Positions 17,256 to 26,074 of a stretch of DNA of 33,705 nucleotides are shown in pieces. The DNA is from a bacterium UBP6_UBA1209 (lineage in GTDB: Bacteria; UBP6; UBA1177): NCBI GenBank assembly GCA_002309575.1, contig DBXP01000041.1, forward strand, positions 2,983 to 36,687. The letters run 5' to 3'. The translations under genes and the position numbers were made by a program. Position 1 is the stretch's first letter. Each line of letters begins with the position of its first letter. The notes under the pieces were generated by a model. It did no database searches, was not told the DNA's origin, and saw nothing but the letters and a program-made list of their open reading frames with translations.

Positions 17256-18284
17256 ATGATCGGGGAAATTGTTTTTAAGCTTAGAACCGTAGAGAGTAAC
17301 GGAATTGCTCCTTCTGAGTGGAAGGAATGGGAGAAATTCGTATGCCAAAAGCTGCGTGTTAAAAGAATAATGCAGACTTTTTCCGGAACTCCTGCTTATA
17401 AGGAGCAGCAGTGGAAAGAATACGCATCGGAGACCAATACGCGCTTTTTATCAAAGTTGAGAAAAGGCTCGTTTGACGTTTTTTTGAACAGCGGTATTCA
17501 AAACGATGAAAATGGTGATGTACGGGTAAAAAACTATTTCGGAGAATGTCTTCGGAAACTGTTTATAAACGTGAAAATTGAATATGAAAACATGAAAAGA
17601 AGGACCGGCAAAAACGGTGAAATAGTATACGAAGAAGAAAGTTCGATTAAACACGATGAATCTGGAGATTCTTATGAAGAAGAATACGAAGACGAAAACG
17701 CGGATACGGAAGTCAGTCTGACAACTTTCATGCTCTTGGAAAAACTTCCGGCAATTCTTGAAAGTATTCTTGATTTTATCGAAAAAAAAGATGGTCGTGC
17801 CGGACAGATAAAGTCTATATACAAAAGAGACTCCCGCTATCTGAACAGGAAAGAGAAAACCGACATTGAATGGGCCGATGAAATTATTGCAAACAAAAGG
17901 CTTGCAGAAGAGGGAGACCTTGCGGTAAATTTTATGATTTTCTTTATCTGGTGGTGGAGGGAAGAAATAACTACAGATGGAAAATCGTATGGTCTGCAGG
18001 AATATATTGATTATGTTTTGGATAAAACAAACGGCGAACTTAGAAAGAATGTCAAGACTGAATCTGACAGGCAGAGGCGTATATTGGATTATATTGCAGA
18101 ATCTTTTAAAAAAGCAGGCGTAACTTCTGAAGACAGAGACTTCGCCAGTTTTTTCTTGAACCAGCTTGTAGATGATTTTAAGGAAAGAAAACCTGAAATT
18201 TTGGAAAATTTTTCGGAAAATGAGTTCTTGGAACGCTTTATGGTAAGTGAAAGCAGTTTTCTTGATGGAGAAGAAAATGACTAA
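17256..18284 (+). CDS. Unknown protein, possibly sigma-factor-like (CalpS-like position)
   Basis: A 342-residue soluble protein that I do not recognise with certainty. The stretch at 60-118 (TRFLSKLRKGSFDVFL... then VRVKNYFGECLRKLFINVKI and a basic KRRTG) is reminiscent of region 2 of divergent ECF sigma factors, where a conserved amphipathic helix is followed by Arg/Lys-rich residues. A very acidic loop follows (125-152, mostly D/E), as in some ECF proteins between regions 2 and 4. The C-terminal half is helical with a WWW cluster (231-234); a region 4 helix-turn-helix is not obvious. The ATG at 17256 has GGGAGAG upstream. Its end overlaps the next gene by eight bases. The sigma reading rests mainly on weak pattern and on the neighbours. 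Confidence 0.35.
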   Translation: MIGEIVFKLRTVESNGIAPSEWKEWEKFVCQKLRVKRIMQTFSGTPAYKEQQWKEYASETNTRFLSKLRKGSFDVFLNSGIQNDENGDVRVKNYFGECLRKLFINVKIEYENMKRRTGKNGEIVYEEESSIKHDESGDSYEEEYEDENADTEVSLTTFMLLEKLPAILESILDFIEKKDGRAGQIKSIYKRDSRYLNRKEKTDIEWADEIIANKRLAEEGDLAVNFMIFFIWWWREEITTDGKSYGLQEYIDYVLDKTNGELRKNVKTESDRQRRILDYIAESFKKAGVTSEDRDFASFFLNQLVDDFKERKPEILENFSENEFLERFMVSESSFLDGEEND

Positions 18285-19458
18285 TAAGAGTGTTGAAGTT
18301 CTTGCACGCGCTTATGCAAGAGAAATGTATTTGTGGGACGACCCTTTCGAAGCTCCGAGTGTTCCGGATGAATCAGTTCTGGCAAAATTCGTCGAAAAAT
18401 CAGACAGCGTAGAATCAGATCTTGCGGATCAGATCAGAAATGATTTGAATTGCAAAAGGGCTTTGGACAGGGTTAAATTTGAAAAATTCGGTGTATTTAA
18501 AAACACGATGCCGTTGTCAGATTTGGGCGGAATTCCTGAAGTTTTGTCTGAACCGGCACAAAATCCAGATTTTGACGGACACACAGAAACAGTGATGTCT
18601 CTTCCGGTCAAGGGAGATATTTTCTACACAAAAAGCAAGCTCAAGGTGTTTGATGATTCAAAGGGAAAAAATTATAACATCTATACATTTCTTCCTCAGG
18701 CTGTTCTCATTATAAGCGATGTAAAAAGAAAACCATGGGGAACGAAAATGTTCAGGTGCGCGGTTGTAACACCCGATTTCGCTGGTGGAGCCGTCGACGG
18801 TCAGGATATGGATCTGGGAAACGGCTGGATTCTCCACAAATGGCTCTGCTATCCTGTAAGTTTTGAACAGTTCGATTTTGGAAGAAAAGTAGGACGTGTT
18901 GAAAACATTGATAAAATCGCCGATGAGGTCAACAGTTATTTCTTTTCGGAAAACAAAATGAAACGTTACGGCAGAGAAGAAAGAAGACTGCTTGCTAAGG
19001 CTGATTATCTTCCGGCAATGGCTGATGCCGATGTTGCAAGGGCTGAATGGCAGGCGGAACATTCCGTATCTTCCGATACTATACAGGCGTATACAAAAGA
19101 ATCTTTCAGGAAAGCTGCGTCAACCAACGAGGATGTCAGCAGACTTGTTGTCAGAAGAGGTGAAAACGCCGTTGCGGAATCTTTAGAGGCGGAACTTGAT
19201 GTAATAATTGATATCAATGCCGGCAACTGTGAGAGAATTGTAGAAGAGAAGGCGCTTCCGACATGGACTATTGATAAAGGTTCAAATATTCCGGATGGAA
19301 CGGTTTTCCTGCTGAGGGATGTCAGAAACGGAAACACGATCGGTTCAGGAGAGATAAGCCGCGGCGTGGCATGGCTCGAGCGTCTTGTCCCCGAGGCTTT
19401 TGCAATTCCTGTAACTGACGCATCGCATGTAGTTCTGGAGGTTTATCTTCCATGGTAG
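18277..19458 (+). CDS. Putative protease-target protein: anti-sigma-like N-terminus plus MazF-like barrel (CalpT-like)
   Basis: 393 residues from the ATG at 18277 (GGAG six bases upstream, overlap with the previous stop). Residues 28-66 (VPDESVLAKFVEKSDSVESD then ADQIRNDLNCKRALDRV) follow the helical pattern of anti-sigma N-termini, without zinc ligands. Residues 111-222 read like a MazF/PemK barrel: KGDIFYT, PQAVLIISD, FRCAVVTPDF, a SFEQFDFGRKVGRV segment and a final IDKIADEVNSYF helix. A charged, flexible linker (225-300) leads to a beta-rich C-terminal domain. CalpT of the SAVED-Lon CRISPR protease system is a MazF homologue that holds a sigma factor, so the same role is inferred here. It overlaps the CARF-Lon gene. 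Confidence 0.45.
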   Translation: MTNKSVEVLARAYAREMYLWDDPFEAPSVPDESVLAKFVEKSDSVESDLADQIRNDLNCKRALDRVKFEKFGVFKNTMPLSDLGGIPEVLSEPAQNPDFDGHTETVMSLPVKGDIFYTKSKLKVFDDSKGKNYNIYTFLPQAVLIISDVKRKPWGTKMFRCAVVTPDFAGGAVDGQDMDLGNGWILHKWLCYPVSFEQFDFGRKVGRVENIDKIADEVNSYFFSENKMKRYGREERRLLAKADYLPAMADADVARAEWQAEHSVSSDTIQAYTKESFRKAASTNEDVSRLVVRRGENAVAESLEAELDVIIDINAGNCERIVEEKALPTWTIDKGSNIPDGTVFLLRDVRNGNTIGSGEISRGVAWLERLVPEAFAIPVTDASHVVLEVYLPW

Positions 19459-20807
19459 TAAAAATTTTTGATTCCGCTCATACCGGAATGAGCAGAGGCC
19501 AGCTTCTTCGGTTTTTTTTTAAAGATTTTCCTTATGAAGCAAAAGACTTTGAAGCGACAAATTTCGAAAAACCGCCGGAAAATCCTGAAATGCGCGACTT
19601 GTTTACAGATCTGGGTTCTCTTTCTCTTCTGATGATCAAAAACAAAGAAGAAAACGATGAAATCCGGAGTTTAAAGGCATTTTTCAAAGATAAGATCCCC
19701 TTTCAGCCGTGTAATAAAACCAAATTTGGAGATCTCGACAAGCGGAGATTCTCCACAGTGTTTTTCCCGATAGAGACAGGAGCCGATCCTGAATGGGGAA
19801 TGTGCGTCAGAAGTGATGCAGACGACACTTTCTTCTTTGATTCAAAAGACTGCGAATGGAAACAAAAATGGAGCGGTGAGGGCGATTCATATAAACTCGC
19901 CGCAGCACTTGCGAAAGAACTTCTTGGGTCGGAATTGACGGAACGGGATGAACATATCTTCAAAGCTGCGCAGGACTGGATCGTTACAGGCAGCTTGGAT
20001 GAAAAAGGGAAAGTCGGCAAAGTAGCTCTCGGCGGCAAACTAAGGCTCGGAACAAAAAAGCGTTTTATGATCCCGTTGGAAAATATTGCCACTCTTTCGG
20101 ATGAAGAGAGAAAAAGGGAATTGTTTTCAGTAGATGAGATCTCGACGGCGATGAATCTGATTACGAGAAGCGGTGTGAAACCGCTTGTCGAGCGCGAATT
20201 TCCTCTGGAAGTGGACGAACTTCACATTCTTGTCGGTGCGGCTCTTGCTCCGCAGGTAGCTTCCGTCGAGCTTCTGAATGCAAAAAAAATTATACTCTGG
20301 CACTCGAAAAATTCCGAAGTAAATGCAGATGAAATGTGTGAAATCGCCCGAAAATTAAAGGGAATTGTCCCGGAAAAGCGCAAAATGTCGTCTTCATCCC
20401 TGCTTGATGCCGAAAAGGAACTTAAAAAATATTTTGCTTACGGCAAGGTTTCGCCACAGACACGGATTTTTTTCAATTTCACGAGCGGAAACAGGCTAAT
20501 GGCGATGGCGGTCCAGTCAGTGGCAAGACTTTACCATAATGTAGAGATGATTTACCGCGATATAGACGAAACCGACAGAAAAAAAGAGGCGGAAGAGAGC
20601 CGTCTTATGACATTCAACCTTCTGCAGTACAGTGAGTTTCCACCTCTTTACGGCAAAATATACGGAACTGTAAGGAGCGGACTTGACGTCGATTTTCTGC
20701 GGAACGGCACAAGAAAAACTGAAAGGAAGATCAATGTTCTGCAGAATGAAGAAACTGAATATAAGGATGGAGAGGAGTTTTTTGACAAACTGATAAAAAA
20801 GGAGTGA
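19452..20807 (+). CDS. Putative cOA-activated protease: N-terminal Lon-like domain fused to C-terminal CARF domain
   Basis: 451 residues. Residues 142-211 resemble the Lon (S16) proteolytic fold. GEGDSYKLAAALAKELLG places S146 where Lon has the nucleophile of GPSAG. WIVTGSLDEKGKVGKV matches the TGE...GRV strand. GGKLRL puts K196 at the dyad Lys, and FMIPLEN matches the IPxEN box. The Ser-Lys spacing is 50, a little longer than in housekeeping Lon, with an extra helix between. Residues 255-375 are a CARF-type Rossmann domain (LHILVGAALAPQVASVELL, then NFTSGNRLMAM at N342). There is no AAA+ module. Start ATG 19452 overlaps the upstream stop; GGAGG lies at 19437. CARF is fairly secure; the Lon reading is by motif order only. 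Confidence 0.55.
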   Translation: MVVKIFDSAHTGMSRGQLLRFFFKDFPYEAKDFEATNFEKPPENPEMRDLFTDLGSLSLLMIKNKEENDEIRSLKAFFKDKIPFQPCNKTKFGDLDKRRFSTVFFPIETGADPEWGMCVRSDADDTFFFDSKDCEWKQKWSGEGDSYKLAAALAKELLGSELTERDEHIFKAAQDWIVTGSLDEKGKVGKVALGGKLRLGTKKRFMIPLENIATLSDEERKRELFSVDEISTAMNLITRSGVKPLVEREFPLEVDELHILVGAALAPQVASVELLNAKKIILWHSKNSEVNADEMCEIARKLKGIVPEKRKMSSSSLLDAEKELKKYFAYGKVSPQTRIFFNFTSGNRLMAMAVQSVARLYHNVEMIYRDIDETDRKKEAEESRLMTFNLLQYSEFPPLYGKIYGTVRSGLDVDFLRNGTRKTERKINVLQNEETEYKDGEEFFDKLIKKE

Positions 20808-20810
20808 CCG

Positions 20811-22352
20811 ATGAGTAACAGAACTTTTCTGGCGTTTCTGGGAACAGGAAACTACCAGCCGTGTACTTACAAGTACAAAGACAAATCAGAAAAATCGAAA
20901 TACATTCAGATCGCTCTTCTGAAGATTTTTTGTAGTGATTTCGATGAAAACGACAAAATCCGTATTTTTGTAACAAAAAGTGCCGGATTTACGCATTGGG
21001 AACCGAACAACGGAAGCGACGGACTCAAAAAAGAGATCGATGCTTTGGGAATGAGGGCCGATGTTAAGGCAGTTGATATTCCTGACGGCGAAAGTGAAGA
21101 AAAACTCTGGGAAATATTTCAGGCGGTTTACGATGAAATAGATGAAAACACTTCGATAATCTTCGACATGACTCACGCATTCAGATCTCTTCCGATGTTC
21201 GGCATGACGATCATCAACTATGCCCACTATCTCAAAAACACAACTCTGGAAGGCATTTATTACGGCGCTTACGAAGCTGGCGGCAAAGAGACAGGAGAAG
21301 CACCAATTTTTGATCTCACTCCGGCATTTGACCTTATGACATGGACAACTGCGGCAAATTCTTTCACAAAATACGGTGTTACGGAAGAGTTGTGCAAAAG
21401 GATTCAATGGAACGAAGAACAGATTGGATCCTCAAAATCCCTCTCCAATGCTATAAAAAATATGGAAATGACTTTGAATTATATGCGCGGCCGCCAAATT
21501 GTTTCCGGCATGGTTTTTGATAGCTGCAAAGAAAAAATAGAACAATACAAACAATCGGAAAGTGTGAAGAATATTCCGCCGCTTTCACCTATACTTGACA
21601 AAGTTGATGAGAAAATCAGTGAGTTTAAAATAAGAAATTCTTTGAATTTTGTCTATGCCGTTCAGTGGTATGTTGATCATTCAATGCCGGCGGAAGCGTT
21701 GTCAATGCTGAAAGAAGGATCTACAACATATCTTTTGGAAAAGAACGGCTGTAATTATACAGACAAATATTTAAGAGATATTTTGGGGCGAAGGTTGGGC
21801 GGAACGACAAATATTGATCCCCAGAAACTTCTTTTTAAAAAGCCTAAGCAAAAAGATCACGCTAGTAAAGAAGAAAAACTTATATATAAGGACAAGTTAA
21901 GAGAATATGATGAAAAGTTGAAAAAATATCTTGATATTGTTGAAAATATCATGAAACAAGAACAAGCAAAAAATATCGCTAATATCATTGAAGATATAAA
22001 TAGATTCCGTAATGATATTGATCATTGTGGCTTTGATAAGGATAGTTCCACTGATGAACTTGATAGACAAACCAGGAAAGCATTCACTGACATAAAAACT
22101 GTTTTCGGTATAAAACAAGTTTCAAATAAACAACCGAACCCGGCTGTAAAACTGCATAAAAAAGAAGAAAAGCAAAATTTTCAAGAAGTTTCTCGCTCAT
22201 CAGAGACTTCTGAAAAATCCGGCCTTCCTGCAAATATGGGAAAGAATAAAATCCTGCAGCCTGTTAAGCAGTCCAAGGGATGTGCTGTAGTGCTTTTCGT
22301 GATAGCAGCTGCTCTGGGGCTCTCAATGTTTTCAATAGCAATGTTTTTGTAA
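20811..22352 (+). CDS. csx1: CARF-HEPN ribonuclease of the Csx1/TM1812 (Csx2) family with a C-terminal membrane anchor
   Basis: 513 residues. The N-terminal CARF domain has the TM1812-family features: FLGTGNYQPCTYKYKD at the start, IFDMTHAFRSLPMFGM (about 117-132), GIYYGAYE, then FDLTPAFDLMTWTTAANSF. A helical HEPN domain follows with RFRNDIDHCGF, where R400 and H405 form the RxxxxH ribonuclease motif. After a Pro/Lys-rich linker, the last 24 residues (VVLFVIAAALGLSMFSIAMF) form one hydrophobic helix, a tail anchor not usual in this family. In the cell it would be activated by cyclic oligoadenylate from Cas10 and cut RNA at the inner membrane. AAGGAG precedes the ATG. Confidence 0.85.
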   Translation: MSNRTFLAFLGTGNYQPCTYKYKDKSEKSKYIQIALLKIFCSDFDENDKIRIFVTKSAGFTHWEPNNGSDGLKKEIDALGMRADVKAVDIPDGESEEKLWEIFQAVYDEIDENTSIIFDMTHAFRSLPMFGMTIINYAHYLKNTTLEGIYYGAYEAGGKETGEAPIFDLTPAFDLMTWTTAANSFTKYGVTEELCKRIQWNEEQIGSSKSLSNAIKNMEMTLNYMRGRQIVSGMVFDSCKEKIEQYKQSESVKNIPPLSPILDKVDEKISEFKIRNSLNFVYAVQWYVDHSMPAEALSMLKEGSTTYLLEKNGCNYTDKYLRDILGRRLGGTTNIDPQKLLFKKPKQKDHASKEEKLIYKDKLREYDEKLKKYLDIVENIMKQEQAKNIANIIEDINRFRNDIDHCGFDKDSSTDELDRQTRKAFTDIKTVFGIKQVSNKQPNPAVKLHKKEEKQNFQEVSRSSETSEKSGLPANMGKNKILQPVKQSKGCAVVLFVIAAALGLSMFSIAMFL

Positions 22353-22375
22353 TTTCGATATATAAAGGAGGAAAC

Positions 22376-23998
22376 ATGACAACTTATGTTTACGGCGGAA
22401 ACTTTGAAGGGATTCAAAGTTACATTTACGGGACCGACAAGTTGAAAGAGATCGTAGGAGCGAGCGAACTGCTGAACGAAATATGCAGCGAGGAGCTCTT
22501 TGATGCAAACAATGTGAAATTAAGAGAAGAATTTGGTTTTGACCTTACGTTCTGCGGAAAATTCGGAATTGTTCAGGCTGCCGCAAGTAAGCTTAGAATT
22601 GTTTTTGAAAAAAAGGATGACTGTAAAAAAATGATGAAGGAATTTCCTGAAATTGTCCGCAACGCTGTCCCCGGGATCGAATTTTCTCAGGCAGATGAAG
22701 AACAGGAAACCGAAGACTTGAACACAATAATTCCTGCTGCGAAAAAGAAACTTGAGGAAAAACTTGCTGCAGAGAAAAACAAACCTTCAACGCTTTACTA
22801 TCCGAATCTGATGATCGTGAAAAGGGCAAACAGAACCGGGCTTCCGATTACAGGAAAGTCTGATGATCCGGATGAAAAATGGCTTGACGAAGCCAACATC
22901 AAAAAGCGCAAAATGGCTGATTATTCCCAGGAACGTAACGCCCATAAAACACTTACAAACAAAGTGTTTTTCGGTAACGATAAAAAAAATATCCAAGAAG
23001 ATTTCTTGAGCAAACATTCTCTGCCTGTAGAAATCGGTAAAATATCCAATGAAAACAGTTTTATAGCTGTCGTCCACGCCGACGGGAACGGTCTCGGAAA
23101 TTTGATTCAGAAAATGGATAAAACTCCGTTGAAAGAATTTTCGAAAAGCCTGGATGACTGCACTGTAAATTCGGCAAAAGAGGCTTTTAGTGAGGTTGTT
23201 AAGAATTGCGGAGTCGATGAAAAAAACAATAAAGAACTTTATCCGTTCCGTCCGATTATTCTTGGCGGCGACGATTTTACATTTGTCTGCAAAGCCGACG
23301 ACGCCGTTGAAATGACCAAAAGATTTATCCAGATCTTTGAAGAAAAGAGCGCAAAAGATGTAAATCTCAACAAAAACGGCGGAAAACTCACGGTTTGTGC
23401 CGGAATAGCTTTTGTCAAAGAGAATTATCCGATGCATTTTGCTTACGATCTTGCCGAATCGCTCTGCGATCTTGCCAAGGATAAGGCAAAGAAACTGCAA
23501 AGAAAGAAAAAACTTGATGTAATTCCTTCATGTTTTGCTTTCAGGAAGGAGCTCGGCAGTTTTGCTGAGGATTTTGAAAATATTAAGGAGAAGAACAAAG
23601 AATTTGTTTTCGGACCTTATGCGGTTTCTGAGAGCGGCGACGAGCTTCCGCAGATAGATACTCTTGTTGAAGTTGTAAAAGTGCTAGAGGACAACAATCC
23701 TTTCAAATCGTTCCTTAGGAGCTGGATGAGCGAAGAAATCTCCAATCCTGATTCCGCAAAACTTCTGAGAGACCGTTTCAGACAAGTGGCAGACGAGAAA
23801 TATTCGAAAGAATATAAAAGACTTGTCGCAGCGATGGAAAAACTTGTTCCTCAGGAAGACGGAAAAATAGTTCTTCAAGCAACGAAAGACGAAAATAAAA
23901 AGTCACCTGTTCTTGATATTCTGACCCTTATTTCTGTTGCAGAAAAGCCTAAAAAAGAGACTCAGGAAGAAAAAGGAGGAGAAAATGACAACAATTAA
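22376..23998 (+). CDS. cas10: Cas10 (Cmr2/Csm1 family) without HD domain
   Basis: 540 residues from the ATG at 22376 (AAAGGAGG upstream; earlier in-frame reading lies in the csx1 end). It begins YVYGGNFEGIQSYIYGTDKL and LKEIVGASELLNEI, a common opening of Cas10 proteins that lack the HD nuclease. The cyclase palm has HADGNGLGNLI (D236) and the intact ILGGDDFTF motif (D299, D300), needed for cyclic oligoadenylate synthesis from ATP. No HD motif precedes the palm, so no single-stranded DNase is expected and defence should rest on the CARF effectors. The last 14 bases overlap the next RAMP gene. Confidence 0.93.
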   Translation: MTTYVYGGNFEGIQSYIYGTDKLKEIVGASELLNEICSEELFDANNVKLREEFGFDLTFCGKFGIVQAAASKLRIVFEKKDDCKKMMKEFPEIVRNAVPGIEFSQADEEQETEDLNTIIPAAKKKLEEKLAAEKNKPSTLYYPNLMIVKRANRTGLPITGKSDDPDEKWLDEANIKKRKMADYSQERNAHKTLTNKVFFGNDKKNIQEDFLSKHSLPVEIGKISNENSFIAVVHADGNGLGNLIQKMDKTPLKEFSKSLDDCTVNSAKEAFSEVVKNCGVDEKNNKELYPFRPIILGGDDFTFVCKADDAVEMTKRFIQIFEEKSAKDVNLNKNGGKLTVCAGIAFVKENYPMHFAYDLAESLCDLAKDKAKKLQRKKKLDVIPSCFAFRKELGSFAEDFENIKEKNKEFVFGPYAVSESGDELPQIDTLVEVVKVLEDNNPFKSFLRSWMSEEISNPDSAKLLRDRFRQVADEKYSKEYKRLVAAMEKLVPQEDGKIVLQATKDENKKSPVLDILTLISVAEKPKKETQEEKGGENDNN

Positions 23999-24536
23999 GT
24001 ATAAAATCGAATTTTACACCGACTGGAACTGCTCCAGCGGTCTCACTGGAAATGCTGATATCGATATTGCGGCACTGCGTGACAATGACGGATTTCCGTA
24101 TGTTCCAGGCAAAACGGTAAAAGGATTGCTCAGAGATGCTGCGAAGACTTTGAAAATCGGCGATATCGAAAAAGAGATCTTCGGCTCGGAAAAGCAGAAA
24201 GGCTCCAATCATATAGACGAAAACTGTCAGGGAAGGGCCTTTTTTTCGAACGCGGAACTTAAAAAAGAAATCCGTGGTGCACTGAAAGACAAAGAAGATA
24301 AAAAAGCGTGTCTTTTCCGCGAGATCGCATCTACCAAAATTGATAGAAAGACAGGTGTCGCGGAAGACAATTCTCTCAGAAAAGTCGAGGTCGTAATTCC
24401 TCTTACACTTTTCGGCACGATCGAATGTGAAGATACGCATAAAGATGCGATTTTGAAGTGTATGAAGTTCATAAAAAGGCTCGGCATGGGGAGAAACCGC
24501 GGTCTCGGAAGATGTGAAATATCGGAGGTGAAATAA
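23985..24536 (+). CDS. Cas7-like RAMP protein (Csm3-like) of the type III complex
   Basis: 183 residues from the ATG at 23985 (AGGAGGAG upstream). Typical Cas7/Csm3 order: a first strand, then NADIDIAALRDNDGFPYVPG and KTVKGLLRDA, where D25 or D27 may be the backbone-cleaving Asp that cuts target RNA. IDRKTGVAEDNSL and VEVVIPLTLFGTIE follow, and the glycine-rich RLGMGRNRGLGRCEI ends the fold. It would form part of the crRNA-binding backbone. Tightly coupled between cas10 and the csx10-like gene. Compact but complete. Confidence 0.82.
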   Translation: MTTIKYKIEFYTDWNCSSGLTGNADIDIAALRDNDGFPYVPGKTVKGLLRDAAKTLKIGDIEKEIFGSEKQKGSNHIDENCQGRAFFSNAELKKEIRGALKDKEDKKACLFREIASTKIDRKTGVAEDNSLRKVEVVIPLTLFGTIECEDTHKDAILKCMKFIKRLGMGRNRGLGRCEISEVK

Positions 24537-26074
24537 TGAGATACTGTTACAAAGTCACCCTTCTTGCCGATGTCGTAATGAGCTCGCTCAGCTCGACCGA
24601 AGTATCGGAATCGCTTGATTATCTCAGCGGTTCTGCATTTATGGGGATCGCGGCAAATTATCTGTTTAAAACTAAACCTAAAGATTACGATGTTTTTGAC
24701 GATATCTTTTCAGGAAAGATCCGTTTCCTTGACGCACATCCGCTGATTCAAGGGAAAAGAAGTTTCAAGATCCCGCTCTCTCTCCACAAACCGAAAGTCA
24801 AAGACGACGGTGAGATTTACCGCTTTGACGGAAAACCGGTGCCGAGAACAGAGATCGATCCGAATGCTGATCCGAAAGATACGATCCAGATGAAGCAGGT
24901 GCGCAAGGGTTTCTTCACTGCAGAGAGCACGACCTGGAAAAAAGTCGAGCCGGAACACCAGTACACTATGAAATCTTCATACGACAGCAAAACAAGATGT
25001 GCCGATGAGGGCGCCCTTTTCGGTTACGATGCTCTTGTGAAAGGAAGCGAGTGGGTGTTTGTCATGGAATCCGACGATGAAAAGAAGACTGTTGCGGACG
25101 AACTTGACGGATTTTTCACTTCAAAAAACCACAGGATCGGGAAATCGAAAACGAGCCAGTACGGAAACGTAAAAATCGAATTTGTGGAAAAAGAAGAATC
25201 AGATGATTGCAAATATTTTAACCCCCAGATAAAAACCTTTCAGGACGGTGAATACAAAGGTGCACAATACAAAGAATACAAAGTTTATGCCGATTCGCGT
25301 CTCTGCTTCTTTGATAAAAACGGTCAGGCGACATTCCAGCCGACGGCTGAGCAGCTTGGTTTCAAAGAGGGAGAGATCCTCTGGAACAAAAGTTTTGTTA
25401 GAAAATATGTCTTTACTCCGAGAAACTCAATGAGAAACGCTTACGACGGCGATATCGCCTGCATCGACAAGGGGAGCGTTTTCACGGTTGCTGTAACAGT
25501 ATCATCCGGCGATGATTACAGAGGCAGAAAAGTTGTCGGTGAATATAACTCGATCGGTCTCGGGCAGATAATCGTAAATCCGGAATTTCTTGAAGAACAT
25601 CCGGAACATTTGAAAGATATTGATAAAAACTATGCAAAACCGGCAGTTCAGTGCAGCGATCCTCTTATTGCATGGCTTGACGCAAAGCAGAAAGAGAAAA
25701 AAGTGGAGCAGGAAATTGCTGAAAAAGTAAATGAGAATGTAAAAGGAATCGTAGGCGGCAAAGTAACGGCCAGCCAGTGGGGAGTTCTAAGGGCAAAAGC
25801 TAGAACGGCGATCGTCGAAAACAAAAAGTGGATCGATTTCCACGATGATCTTTTCAGTGAACAAGTCATCAGCAAAGATAAATGGGGCAAGGAAGAAAAG
25901 AAAGGTTATCTTCTCAAGGATCGTCTCAATAAAGTTTGGAAAAATAAAATAGGAAGCCTGAAAGAAGCATTCGAAAGGGCTGAATCTTCATGGACGGACG
26001 TTCAAAAACTGCGCTATCTCGAGCTTCTTTGCGCGGCAGCCGCTAAAAAATCAAAAGACAATGGAGGCAAATAA
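24536..26074 (+). CDS. csx10: Csx10-like (Cas5-group) RAMP protein of type III-D
   Basis: 512 residues starting at a TAATG overlap with the previous stop. The N-terminal part (LLADVVMSSLSSTEVSESLD, SGSAFMGIAANYLF) followed by IFSGKIRFLDAHPL and KIPLSLHKPK is the Csx10 pattern, in which the complex-capping Cas5-like subunit binds the crRNA 5' tag. A second RAMP part contains RNAYDGDIACIDKGSVFTV and GEYNSIGLGQIIV (the glycine-rich loop). A lysine-rich helical C-terminus of about 150 residues may stand in for a small subunit; that is a guess. Presence of Csx10 points to type III-D. Confidence 0.78.
   Translation: MRYCYKVTLLADVVMSSLSSTEVSESLDYLSGSAFMGIAANYLFKTKPKDYDVFDDIFSGKIRFLDAHPLIQGKRSFKIPLSLHKPKVKDDGEIYRFDGKPVPRTEIDPNADPKDTIQMKQVRKGFFTAESTTWKKVEPEHQYTMKSSYDSKTRCADEGALFGYDALVKGSEWVFVMESDDEKKTVADELDGFFTSKNHRIGKSKTSQYGNVKIEFVEKEESDDCKYFNPQIKTFQDGEYKGAQYKEYKVYADSRLCFFDKNGQATFQPTAEQLGFKEGEILWNKSFVRKYVFTPRNSMRNAYDGDIACIDKGSVFTVAVTVSSGDDYRGRKVVGEYNSIGLGQIIVNPEFLEEHPEHLKDIDKNYAKPAVQCSDPLIAWLDAKQKEKKVEQEIAEKVNENVKGIVGGKVTASQWGVLRAKARTAIVENKKWIDFHDDLFSEQVISKDKWGKEEKKGYLLKDRLNKVWKNKIGSLKEAFERAESSWTDVQKLRYLELLCAAAAKKSKDNGGK

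Noticed and set aside
22376..23998. HD nuclease domain in Cas10
   Set aside because: The protein starts directly with the YVYGGNFEGIQSYIYG segment; no His-Asp pair in a suitable helical domain precedes the palm.
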